Part shown: positions 46,788 through 54,780 of the stretch, one piece after another
How positions within the stretch are numbered: the stretch's first letter is position 1
How the letters are laid out: each line of letters starts with the position of its first letter
The notes under the pieces: generated by a model
What the model was told of the DNA's origin: nothing
The model's database searches: none
The model's input: the letters and a program-made list of their open reading frames with translations, nothing else
Made by a program: the position numbers and the translations under genes
Assembly: GCF_012689525.1 (NCBI RefSeq)
Contig: NZ_CP051515.1
Coordinates: 1,116,001 to 1,180,000 of the forward strand
Source of the DNA: Paraburkholderia aromaticivorans
Lineage (GTDB): Bacteria > Pseudomonadota > Gammaproteobacteria > Burkholderiales > Burkholderiaceae
Direction of reading: 5' to 3'
DNA: 64,000 nt

Positions 46788-47243
46788 TTATTCTGCAATG
46801 CGCTTGAAACTGACGTAGTAATCGTCGGTGTAATAGCAGTCGCCTGTCTGCCTGCGCGGTCCACCACATATGATCCGGCGCTGCCCGCGATCCGTCGACC
46901 CAGGCGTGCGAACTGTGTATGTGTGGTAATAGCCGCGCGGATGCTGCGGCAGCAATCCCGCGCTGTTGCGGAACACTACGCCGTCTTCCCCAAAAGGGAA
47001 GGGGCCGCCTGCCTTGATCAGCCGCAATGTTTCGGCTGCTTCCCCCGGCAACTGTGCCTTGGTGACGGTGCCCAGTGCGCCTGACGCGACGGGTGTACCG
47101 CTCGCGCCCTGCGCTGGCTGAACCGGCGCCTGGCTCGCGGATGCGCCCGATGCCTCAGTGACGTTTTGCGATCCCTCCTTGCCGCATCCGCCGAGGATCG
47201 CGCTCAACGCGACGATGCAGGAGAAAGCCCACGCTCTTTTCAC
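46788..47243 (-). CDS. RNase Sa/barnase-fold lipoprotein with lost catalytic residues
   Basis: A 151-residue protein. The signal peptide ends in the lipobox LGGC with Cys 20. A Ser/Ala/Pro-rich linker leads to a microbial RNase (N1/T1/barnase-like) domain: LPGEAAETLRLIKAGGPFPF, EDGVVFRNSAGLLP, GYYHTYTVRTPGSTDRGQRR and CYYTDDYYVSFKRI. In RNase Sa the general base is Glu 54 (YYHEYTV) and the acid is His 85 (GDHYATF). Here these are Thr 108 and Tyr 142; the Arg residues remain. It therefore probably cannot cleave RNA by the usual mechanism. The start is GTG with GGAG 9 bases upstream. It is convergent with maeB. Confidence 0.85.
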   Translation of the reverse strand: MKRAWAFSCIVALSAILGGCGKEGSQNVTEASGASASQAPVQPAQGASGTPVASGALGTVTKAQLPGEAAETLRLIKAGGPFPFGEDGVVFRNSAGLLPQHPRGYYHTYTVRTPGSTDRGQRRIICGGPRRQTGDCYYTDDYYVSFKRIAE

Positions 47244-47653
47244 GAAACGGGTCTCCTCTCGTTGACCAGAATTCGACGACCAGGATAGATGTAAAGGTAT
47301 CGCTATTGGCGGAGCAAATCAATGTTCGGCAGGAGATAGACACTTTATACACCGCAACCAGGGCGATGTACCGTTTTCGGCGTTTGGGACTGCATGGCGC
47401 CCGCATGCAAGATGTCGACTCTCCACTAAAGTCCACCATGTACCGGCCGTTAACGATGTGATGGCGTTCCGGGCCGATCTATATCTCGGTGACTGGCGAA
47501 ATTAGTCCGTCGCAACCTATCGGCTCACGGTGCACGCCATCAACGATCCTGGAACCACTCGGAAGAACCGGTGCAGGAGTTCATTTACCTACGATGTTGC
47601 AATTGGGTTCAACACCAGGATAAGCCGGTGGACCGGCTACAGGGGATCTGGAG
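47244..47653. other. 410-base divergent intergenic region
   Basis: This separates the RNase-like lipoprotein gene from the 595-residue protein gene and must hold both promoters. A perfect dyad AGCCGGT-GG-ACCGGCT (47624-47639) ends 14 bases before the ATG at 47654 and overlaps the likely ribosome-binding zone's upstream edge. Otherwise I saw no gene or RNA. Confidence 0.5.
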
Positions 47654-49441
47654 ATGGGTGCAAAAGGACCGTTGGAAGTTGTCAATGCAAGCGAGTGGAT
47701 CCGCCGCACGGCGCTGACTCTCAGCGCGCGAAGCGCGAGCACACGGCGCGTCGATGCTGCGTACTCCGTCTGGTGCACGGCGCGCTTCGACTCGCTCAAG
47801 GCCGCCACCCTGCGCGACGCCCTCGACGACTACGTCGCCGAAAAAGGCGGTGACTGGGCCCGAGTGCCGCGCAACACCGACAGTGGCGGCCTGATGGAAT
47901 ACATCCTGCGGCAGGCAACCGCCGTTGCACCGCCCCGGGCGTCGGCCGCGGCCGCCCGCGACCGGATCCGGAACTTCGATATCCCGCACTCGCGTTACGG
48001 TGTGCTCTACCTGCTGGGCAATCTCAACATCGACATGAACTGCTTCACCATCGCGATGGAGGGCGTGGCCGCCGTCGGTGGCGCAGTGGGGTCCGGCTTC
48101 GCCACGAACACGCAACATCTGAACAGCGCCACCCAGGCCACCCGGCATGTCAGCATGGCAGGCCACCAGGTGTCCGCTCAAGCGCTCACCACCGCATCCG
48201 CGACAGGCGTCAAGCTGTTGCCCAAGGGGGTCGCGAAAGTGGACGATATTTTCGGTCTGAGCGCCCCCAACACCAGAGAGCGGCGCTGGGCGACCACCGG
48301 CACCGTCAGGCCCGGCATGGAGAGCCCCGGCAGCGGAGTGGTCAAGTCCAGCGTGACCTGGACTTACCCGGTGACCCAGGCCGGCTTCGACATGATCAAG
48401 GAAGATCCGGCTCTTTTCCTCAACCCTTGGGTCTTGCCGACCACCATGGTCGGCGCGGCGTTCGTCACCGTCACGGAAACGCTCAACAACCTGCGCCGCG
48501 AGATAGAAAGCGCCGTCACGTGGGCTTTCGAGAAGATCAAGAATGCCTTGCTCGGCGCATCGGCCGGCACGTTCAACCTGGCCGGCAGCGTGGTGCGTTC
48601 GTTGATCAAGGTCGTCGTCACACAGTGCCTCGCCAGCGCGGCGCCTTTCGTGGGCGCGGCCATCGACATCGGCGCGGGTATTGTCAAGACGCTGCGCGCC
48701 GCGGCGGAAAAGGTCGGTGCCTGGCTGCAGCGGCGCCGCATCGAACTGAACCCAGGACATCCCGAACTGATTGCCGCAACGCTTGAAGGCGAAATGGAAT
48801 CCGGCATTTTCCAGGGATTGTGGACCACGCTGAAAGGCGTGGTGTCCATGTCGTTGAGCACCTTCCTGCCGGGCGCCGGCAGCCTCGTATCGGCTATCGT
48901 CACGGGCGTCGAGTGGCTGGTGAAGTTCACCTTCCGCCTGTGGGAGCAGAGCAAGATTCACGCGTTTCTCGTCAAGGCACGCGAGGTCTACCTGCAAGAG
49001 CGTGAGCTCGCCACGCGCGACCCGGGCCCGCGTGGCCTCGAGTTCCAGCCGAATATGGATCCGTCCAAAGGCGGCATCATCCATGATCTCGACAAGTTCA
49101 AGACGTTTTTCCAGGAAGGGTGCGACGCCAGCCCGCTGATCCCGATGCTGACGTTGAATACCGGCATTTGCGGCAGCCTGATGACGCTCGCCAACCTGTT
49201 CCGGGATGAAATGGAACCGGCTCGCGAGGTGGTCGATCGCGCCACCTATAACAGCGGCGCGGAGTATTTTGCCCGGCTCAAGGGTTTCGGCGCGCGGTAT
49301 CTGCAGAGCTCCGGCTTCAAGTTCCAGACACGCGACACCGAGGGCCGCAGCAATATTCAGGGTCTGCTCGATCACGCGGTGCATCATCACACGCAGGATA
49401 CGTTCGCCGACAAGGCCGCCGCCTTCCTCTCGGCAACGTAA
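47654..49441 (+). CDS. Unrecognised 595-residue protein next to the T6SS, possible membrane-acting effector
   Basis: I do not recognise the family. Residues 1-300 are mainly soluble, with a Gly/Ala-rich segment around 133-150. Residues 301-345 (ASAGTFNLAGSVVRSLIKVV, then APFVGAAIDIGAGIVKTL) and 386-428 (FQGLWTTLKGVVSMSLSTFL, then AGSLVSAIVTGVEWLVKF) form two amphipathic or hydrophobic blocks separated by a charged linker. The C-terminal 165 residues are soluble and end in His-rich LLDHAVHHHTQDTF. There is no signal peptide. Initiation at ATG 47654 follows AGGGGA by 7 bases. It lies 372 bases before tssB, same strand. The layout would suit a pore-forming or membrane-inserting T6SS cargo, but this is inference; a structural or regulatory role is equally open. 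Confidence 0.8.
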   Translation: MGAKGPLEVVNASEWIRRTALTLSARSASTRRVDAAYSVWCTARFDSLKAATLRDALDDYVAEKGGDWARVPRNTDSGGLMEYILRQATAVAPPRASAAAARDRIRNFDIPHSRYGVLYLLGNLNIDMNCFTIAMEGVAAVGGAVGSGFATNTQHLNSATQATRHVSMAGHQVSAQALTTASATGVKLLPKGVAKVDDIFGLSAPNTRERRWATTGTVRPGMESPGSGVVKSSVTWTYPVTQAGFDMIKEDPALFLNPWVLPTTMVGAAFVTVTETLNNLRREIESAVTWAFEKIKNALLGASAGTFNLAGSVVRSLIKVVVTQCLASAAPFVGAAIDIGAGIVKTLRAAAEKVGAWLQRRRIELNPGHPELIAATLEGEMESGIFQGLWTTLKGVVSMSLSTFLPGAGSLVSAIVTGVEWLVKFTFRLWEQSKIHAFLVKAREVYLQERELATRDPGPRGLEFQPNMDPSKGGIIHDLDKFKTFFQEGCDASPLIPMLTLNTGICGSLMTLANLFRDEMEPAREVVDRATYNSGAEYFARLKGFGARYLQSSGFKFQTRDTEGRSNIQGLLDHAVHHHTQDTFADKAAAFLSAT

Positions 49442-49509
49442 GCGCCGCACACGGAACGTTGTTCCGCCACTACTCGGCGGCGGGTTTCCATTGCGAAAAA
49501 TGGCCACCC

Positions 49510-49540
49510 GCCGGTCGTCGCGGGCCGGTCGACGACCGGC
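49510..49540 (+). terminator. Hairpin after the 595-residue protein gene
   Basis: GCCGGTCGTCG (49510-49520) and CGACGACCGGC (49530-49540) form a perfect 11-bp stem with a 9-base loop. The inner sequence can pair alternatively as GGGCCGGTCG/CGACCGGCCC. There is no U tract. It is probably a 3'-end structure or Rho-type terminator. Confidence 0.55.
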
Positions 49541-49745
49541 CCGCAGAGCCCTCACTGACCCTATATCGACCCTCACATGGCGACGCAAACGTTAGCGTGG
49601 CCCAGGCTCGTAGGTACTAACCCGGTTTCTGAAGGAAAACTCTAAAGATCAAACAGACGCCCGCCGATATAGCTTTGGCGACGGTTGCGCGCGCCTGCCC
49701 TCGTCATGCGATTCCTGCGCGTTCCACCCCGAATTACCTGATATG

Positions 49746-49783
49746 CCGCTCGCCTTCGAGAAGACGAGCGGGACGGTTTTCTT
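49746..49783 (+). promoter_or_regulatory. Attenuator-like structure in the tssB leader
   Basis: CCGCTCG (49746-49752) pairs with CGAGCGG (49765-49771); inside, CTTC and GAAG extend the stem. TTTTCTT (49777-49783) follows after five bases, and tssB starts 31 bases on. It looks like an intrinsic terminator placed in the 5' leader, though the gap before the U tract is not ideal. Confidence 0.5.
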
Positions 49784-49813
49784 AATGTATGCGAGCTTCA
49801 TCGGGAGATACGT

Positions 49814-50386
49814 ATGTCCAATAGTTTGCAGAAGTGGGTTGGGCGTAATCGTCCGCCGCGCGTCCAGATCACCTATGACGTGGAAATCGGCGACGCGATT
49901 GAAAAGCGCGAATTGCCGATGGTCGTCGGCCTTCTGGCTGATTTGTCCGGTCACCCGGCACAGCCGCTGCCGAAGCTGAAAGAGCGCCGGCTGGTCGAAA
50001 TCGATCGCGACAACTTCGACGAGATCATGGGCAAGATCGCACCGCGTCTGGATCTGTCGGTTCCGGACACGATGAAGGGCGAAGGCAATCTCAAGGTGGA
50101 ACTGAATTTCGCCAAATTCGGCGACTTCCATCCGGAAGCGATCGTGCAGCAGGTTCCGCGCCTTGCGAAGCTTCTGGAAGCACGTCAGCAACTGCGTGAT
50201 CTGCTGGCCAAACTCGACGGCAACGACGAACTCGATCTGATGCTGGAGCGCATCGTCCAGAACACCGAGGACCTGAAGAAAGTTCAAAGCCAGGCTCACG
50301 GCGGCGACAAGCCGGCGGCCGCAGGCGCTAACACTCAAGCCGAGGCTGCAACTGAACCGGCCGATGAAAGCGCACCCGCAGCGTAA
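49814..50386 (+). CDS. tssB: T6SS sheath small subunit TssB (VipA)
   Basis: A 190-residue sheath protein. The family opening SNSLQKWVGRNRPPRVQITY, then RELPMVVGLLADLSGHPAQP, then VEIDRDNFDEIMGKIAPRL, identifies it clearly. With TssC it forms the contractile cytoplasmic sheath around the Hcp tube. GGGAGA lies 6 bases before ATG. The C-terminal 35 residues are an Ala/Glu/Pro-rich tail. It is the first gene of the T6SS run; tssC starts 53 bases after its stop. Confidence 0.98.
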   Translation: MSNSLQKWVGRNRPPRVQITYDVEIGDAIEKRELPMVVGLLADLSGHPAQPLPKLKERRLVEIDRDNFDEIMGKIAPRLDLSVPDTMKGEGNLKVELNFAKFGDFHPEAIVQQVPRLAKLLEARQQLRDLLAKLDGNDELDLMLERIVQNTEDLKKVQSQAHGGDKPAAAGANTQAEAATEPADESAPAA

Positions 50387-50439
50387 CGGCATTGCATGCC
50401 CGTCATGGCGGGCGTAACGAACTTTCACAGGTGATCCAG

Positions 50440-51951
50440 ATGGCAAGCAAGAATGCAGCCGGCATGGCGGCAGGCGATACCCAGACAATCGAAGCAACGG
50501 CGCCGGGCGCCGAACTGAGTCTGCTCGAACGCATCGTTCACGAAGGGAACATGGCGGTCGAGGAGTCGCAAAGCGTCTACGCGAAGAAGCTGATCGGGCA
50601 ACTCGCGTCGCAGATTCTCGATGAAGGCATGCGCACGAGTCCTGACAAGTCCGTTGTCGCGATGATCAACGAACGTGTCGCGGAAATCGATTCGCTGCTG
50701 ACCGATCAGATCAACGCGATCATGCACGACTCGTCGTTCCAGGCGCTCGAAGCATCGTGGAGCGGTCTGCACGACATGGTGTACGGCACGGAGACGAGCA
50801 CGCAGCTCAAGCTGCGTCTGCTAAACGTCACGAAGAAGGAACTGCTGAAGGATCTCGAAACAGCTGTCGACCACGACATGAGCGTGCTGTTCAAGAAGAT
50901 CTACGAAGAAGAGTACGGCACGTTCGGTGGCTATCCGTATTCGCTGCTGATCGGCGACTACAGCTTCGGCCGTCATCCGCAGGATCTCGCATTGCTTGAA
51001 CGCCTGTCGAAGGTCGCCGCGGCCGCGCACGCGCCGTTTATCACCGCCGCCGCGCCGAGCCTGTTCGACCTGAAGTCGTTCACCGAGCTGGGTGTCACGC
51101 GCGATCTGTCGAAGACTTTCGAAAGCGCCGAACTCGCCGCATGGCGCAGCTTCCGCGATTCGGAAGATTCACGTTACGTGTCGCTGGTCTTGCCGTCGTA
51201 CGCCGCGCGTTTGCCGTATGGCGCGAAAACCAAACCGGTCGAGAGCTTCAACTTCGAGGAAGACGTCGACGGTACCGATCACAGCAAGTATCTGTGGGCC
51301 AACTCGGCATACCAGCTCGGCCTGCGCATTACCGACGCCTTTGCGAAATACAGCTGGTCGACAGCGATTCGCGGCGTGGAAGGTGGCGGCAAGGTGGACG
51401 GCATGGTCGCTCACACGTTCAAGACCGGTGAAGGCGACGTTGCGCTGAAGTGCCCGACGGAAGTCACGATTACGGATCGCCGCGAGAAGGAACTGAACGA
51501 CCTCGGCTTTATCGCGATCGTCAATTCGAAGGGCTCCAACTACGCGACGTTCTTCGGCAGCCAGACGGCCAACCGTCCGAAGGTCTACAACAAGGACGCG
51601 GCAAACGCGAACGCGCAACTGTCGTCGCGCCTGCCGTATGTGCTCGCCGCGTCGCGCTTCGCGCATTACCTGAAGGTGATCATTCGCGACAAGATCGGCA
51701 GCTTCCAGACCCGCTCCGACGTGGAAAGCTATCTGAACAACTGGATTGCCGACTACGTGCTGATCAATCCGTCGGCCTCGCAGGCTTCGAAGGCACGCTA
51801 TCCGCTCGGCGAAGCGCGTATCGACGTGACGGAAGTGCCGGGCAAGCCGGGCGCGTATCGCGCAACCTGCTTCCTCAAGCCGCATTTCCAGATGGAAGAA
51901 CTGACGGCGTCGATCCGCCTCGTCGCCGAATTGCCGGCAGCGGCAGCCTGA
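50440..51951 (+). CDS. tssC: T6SS sheath large subunit TssC (VipB)
   Basis: A 503-residue sheath subunit, normal length. Signatures: FQALEASWSGLHDMVYGTET, LLIGDYSFGRHPQDLALLER, LPSYAARLPYGAKTKPVESF, YLWANSAYQLGLRITDAFA, and the C-terminal KARYPLGEARIDVTEVPGKP, then AYRATCFLKPHFQMEELT. The ATG at 50440 was chosen by homology. It binds TssB in the sheath and is recycled by ClpV. Confidence 0.98.
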   Translation: MASKNAAGMAAGDTQTIEATAPGAELSLLERIVHEGNMAVEESQSVYAKKLIGQLASQILDEGMRTSPDKSVVAMINERVAEIDSLLTDQINAIMHDSSFQALEASWSGLHDMVYGTETSTQLKLRLLNVTKKELLKDLETAVDHDMSVLFKKIYEEEYGTFGGYPYSLLIGDYSFGRHPQDLALLERLSKVAAAAHAPFITAAAPSLFDLKSFTELGVTRDLSKTFESAELAAWRSFRDSEDSRYVSLVLPSYAARLPYGAKTKPVESFNFEEDVDGTDHSKYLWANSAYQLGLRITDAFAKYSWSTAIRGVEGGGKVDGMVAHTFKTGEGDVALKCPTEVTITDRREKELNDLGFIAIVNSKGSNYATFFGSQTANRPKVYNKDAANANAQLSSRLPYVLAASRFAHYLKVIIRDKIGSFQTRSDVESYLNNWIADYVLINPSASQASKARYPLGEARIDVTEVPGKPGAYRATCFLKPHFQMEELTASIRLVAELPAAAA

Positions 51952-52014
51952 TGCATGGCGTGCGGCCAGGCCGCACGCGAGCTTGCTCACCCACTCGAAT
52001 AAACCAGGACAGTC

Positions 52015-52503
52015 ATGGATACGATTCTTCTTCAGATCAAGGACATCAAGGGTAACGCGATGATCGACGGCTACGCCGATCAGATCGTGATCCACTCTTT
52101 CTCGCATTCCGTTTCGCTGCCGATGGGCATGGACGCGACCAATACGGAACGCACACTCGGCCGCCCCAGCTTCCAGGAATTCACGTTCTCCAAGAGCACC
52201 GACCAGTCGACGCCGGGGCTTTACGCAGCCTGTACGGCCGGCACGAAGCTCGGCGACGCGACGTTGTCGATCGGCCGTAACGAAAACGGCAAATTCATGC
52301 TGCAAATGAAGTACGTGATGACCAACGCCATGGTGTCGTCGATCGGCACGAGCGGCGGCGGCCAGATGAGCGACTCGTTCTCGCTCAACTTCACGCAGAT
52401 CACGTCGGCGTACACGCAGCAAAACATCGATTCGACGAAGAAGGGCAATGCGTCGTTCGGTTGGGACCTGTCGAAGAACGTCGCGGTCTCGCCGGCTGCC
52501 TGA
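52015..52503 (+). CDS. hcp: T6SS tube protein Hcp (TssD)
   Basis: A 162-residue Hcp, forming stacked hexameric rings of the inner tube. It begins MDTILLQIKDIKGNAMIDG, then YADQIVIHSFSHSVSLPMGM; further on, FTFSKSTDQSTPGLYAACTA, and the beta-rich YTQQNIDSTKKGNASFGWDL at the end, fit the family. There is no C-terminal extension, so it is a structural Hcp. It lies 63 bases after tssC. Confidence 0.97.
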   Translation: MDTILLQIKDIKGNAMIDGYADQIVIHSFSHSVSLPMGMDATNTERTLGRPSFQEFTFSKSTDQSTPGLYAACTAGTKLGDATLSIGRNENGKFMLQMKYVMTNAMVSSIGTSGGGQMSDSFSLNFTQITSAYTQQNIDSTKKGNASFGWDLSKNVAVSPAA

Positions 52504-52568
52504 GTATTTGTCGCGGGTCGCGCAAGCGAACGTCGTATCACCGTCCGCGTTTCAGGAGTATTTGCGTC

Positions 52569-53024
52569 ATGTCGGCAATTGCAAGGGGTTCGGCCATGCC
52601 CCTGTTCGACCGTCTCGCCGCTGCCGGCGAGACGCAACTCACGGGCACGAGTGCGCTCCGTGAGTCGGTGGCGCGCGACCTGGGCAGGTTGTTGAATACG
52701 CGTTCGCGGCTCACCTTCGAGGAGTTCGGTGAGACCGACGGCAGCGTCATCGATTACGGAGTGCCGGATTTCTCCGAGCGTTCGTTGCGCTCGGGCGGCG
52801 ATCGCGACGCGATTGCCGCGGTAGTGCGGCACGCGATCACGTTATTCGAGCCGCGTCTGAAGGACGTGACGGTCAGTTTTGCTTTTCCCGCCGATCGCGC
52901 GCCCGACGCGATCCTGATGATCGGCGGACAGATCCGTGAACAAAGCGGCGTTGGCCACGTGGCCTTCGAACTGGCGCCGTCGGGCCATTACACCGCTGAT
53001 CCGCGCTGGGTGGAACATGGCTGA
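52569..53024 (+). CDS. tssE: T6SS baseplate protein TssE
   Basis: A 151-residue gp25-like baseplate wedge protein: PLFDRLAAAGETQ, then VARDLGRLLNTRSRLTFEEF, VIDYGVPDFSERSL and a C-terminal ITLFEPRLKDVTVSF. The ATG at 52569 follows GGAG by 12 bases; a second ATG at 52596 (MPLFDRL) is an alternative. Its last 8 bases overlap tssF. Confidence 0.95.
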   Translation: MSAIARGSAMPLFDRLAAAGETQLTGTSALRESVARDLGRLLNTRSRLTFEEFGETDGSVIDYGVPDFSERSLRSGGDRDAIAAVVRHAITLFEPRLKDVTVSFAFPADRAPDAILMIGGQIREQSGVGHVAFELAPSGHYTADPRWVEHG

Positions 53025-54780
53025 CCTCGCGCACGACGATATTCTCCAGTACTACAAACGCGAACTGTCCTATCTGCGCACGCAGGGCGCCGATTTCGCG
53101 CAGCGCTATCCGAAGGTCGCGGCGCGGCTCGCGCTGCACGGCACCGAATCGCTCGATCCTCACACCGAGCGGCTGATCGAAGCGACCGCGTTTCTCGCGG
53201 CACGCGTGCATCGCGATCTCGACCAGGAATTCCCGCAGGTCGCGTCGGCGTTGCTGGACAACGTGTGTCCGTCGCTCGTTCAGCCGACGCCGTCCATGAC
53301 GGTCGCGCAGTTCGAACTCGATCCGAGTCAGGGCAAGGTGACGGCGGGCTTCAAGGTGCCGCGTCACACGGGACTTCAGGCGCTCACCGAGAGCGGCGAC
53401 GCTTGCCGGTTCCGCACCTCGTGGGAGACGGTGCTGTGGCCGCTGCGAATCAGCCGGGCCGCGTTCGGTGATGACTCGACGCTGCGCCTCACGCTCGAAT
53501 GCGAGCCGGGCGTCGATTTTTCGGAGCTCGAACTGAAGCAGTTGCGCATCCATTTGCACGGCGACTGGATGGTGACGATGCCGCTCTATGAATTGCTGGC
53601 CTCGGCCGTGACGAACGTATCACTGCGGCCGGAAAGCGGCGGTGGCGTGGTTCTGCCCGCATCGGCGTGGCGCGAGGTAGGTTATGCGGAGGCGGACAGC
53701 GTGCTGCCGCAGCCGGCCCATGCGCAGCCCGCCTATGGGCTGATGCAGGAGTATTTCGCCTTTCCGCGCAAGTTTCATTTTTTCGATCTGCACCATCTGG
53801 CGGGTCGTCTCGGCACCGGCCGCACGTGCGAAATCGTGCTGCATCTCGAACGCGTGCCGCGCGGCCTCGGCATGCTCGGCGCGCAACATTTCAAGCTCGG
53901 CTGCACGCCCATCGTCAACCTGTTTTCGCAGACGAGCGAGCCGATCGCGATCGATCACCGTCATTACGAATACCGGCTGGTCGCGGATCAGCGGCGCGAC
54001 GCCATGACGGAAATTCACTCGATCGTCTCAGTGGTCGCGTCGGACCCGTCGATGGAACGCTCGGCGACCGTGCCTGGCTTTTCCTCGATCGATCACGTCG
54101 ACGCGAACGGCGCGACGATCTTCTGGTCCGCGCGCCGCGAGCCTAGCTTGCGCGAGAACGTGCAGGGCACCGACATGTTCCTGAGCTTCGTCGACGCGAG
54201 CAATGCCGTCAGCGAGCCGGCCGAGCCGGTGGTCTACGCGAACGTGCTGTGCACCAACCGACATCTTGCCGAGCAGGTGCCGGTCGGTGCCCGCATGCTG
54301 GTCGACAAGGTGTCGCAGAACGCGCGGGTGCGCTGCCTGTATGAACCGACCCTGCAGCGCAACCCGCCGCTCGGCAGCGAGACGCTGTGGCGTTTGATCT
54401 CGTTGCTGACGCTCAACTATCACTCGCTCGTGAGCGGCGCGACGGGCCACAAGCAGTTGCAGGAAATGCTGCGTCTGTTCGCGTCCGAGAGCACTCGTGA
54501 GCAGGACCAGATTCGCGGTATCAAGAGTATTCAGGCGCGCAGCGTGACCGCGCATGTCGGCGCCGACGCATGGCGCGGCTACTGCCGCGGCACGGAAGTC
54601 AGCATCGAGTTCGACGCGCATGCGTTCGTCGGCGGATCGCCGTTGCTGATGGGCGCGGTGCTGGCGCGCTTTTTCGCCATGTACACATCGGTCAATTCTT
54701 TTGTGCGGTTGGTGGTGCGCCGTGGAGACGAGATATGGAAGCAATGGGAACCGATGACCGGTTGCCAGCAGCTGCTCTGA
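53017..54780 (+). CDS. tssF: T6SS baseplate protein TssF
   Basis: A 587-residue baseplate subunit. It starts MADLAHDDILQYYKRELSYL, with the typical RVHRDLDQEFPQVASALLDN, then CPSLVQPTPSMTVAQFEL, and a later YFAFPRKFHFFDLHHLAG. The normal length supports it. With TssG it forms the wedge that holds VgrG and recruits the sheath. It overlaps tssE by 8 bases and tssG by 46. Confidence 0.97.
   Translation: MADLAHDDILQYYKRELSYLRTQGADFAQRYPKVAARLALHGTESLDPHTERLIEATAFLAARVHRDLDQEFPQVASALLDNVCPSLVQPTPSMTVAQFELDPSQGKVTAGFKVPRHTGLQALTESGDACRFRTSWETVLWPLRISRAAFGDDSTLRLTLECEPGVDFSELELKQLRIHLHGDWMVTMPLYELLASAVTNVSLRPESGGGVVLPASAWREVGYAEADSVLPQPAHAQPAYGLMQEYFAFPRKFHFFDLHHLAGRLGTGRTCEIVLHLERVPRGLGMLGAQHFKLGCTPIVNLFSQTSEPIAIDHRHYEYRLVADQRRDAMTEIHSIVSVVASDPSMERSATVPGFSSIDHVDANGATIFWSARREPSLRENVQGTDMFLSFVDASNAVSEPAEPVVYANVLCTNRHLAEQVPVGARMLVDKVSQNARVRCLYEPTLQRNPPLGSETLWRLISLLTLNYHSLVSGATGHKQLQEMLRLFASESTREQDQIRGIKSIQARSVTAHVGADAWRGYCRGTEVSIEFDAHAFVGGSPLLMGAVLARFFAMYTSVNSFVRLVVRRGDEIWKQWEPMTGCQQLL

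Larger units (their letters stand above)
49442..49813. other. 372-base leader region upstream of tssB
   Basis: This contains the hairpin at 49510-49540 near the end of the upstream gene and the terminator-like structure at 49746-49783 just before tssB. The T6SS promoter should lie between them; I could not place it with confidence. No gene was seen. Confidence 0.55.

Noticed and set aside
47609..49588. 659-codon minus-strand frame opposite the unrecognised 595-residue protein
   Set aside because: This deserved care because the plus-strand gene is itself unrecognised. The plus frame has a ribosome-binding site, membrane-like blocks and balanced composition; the minus frame is Arg/Gly-rich and featureless.
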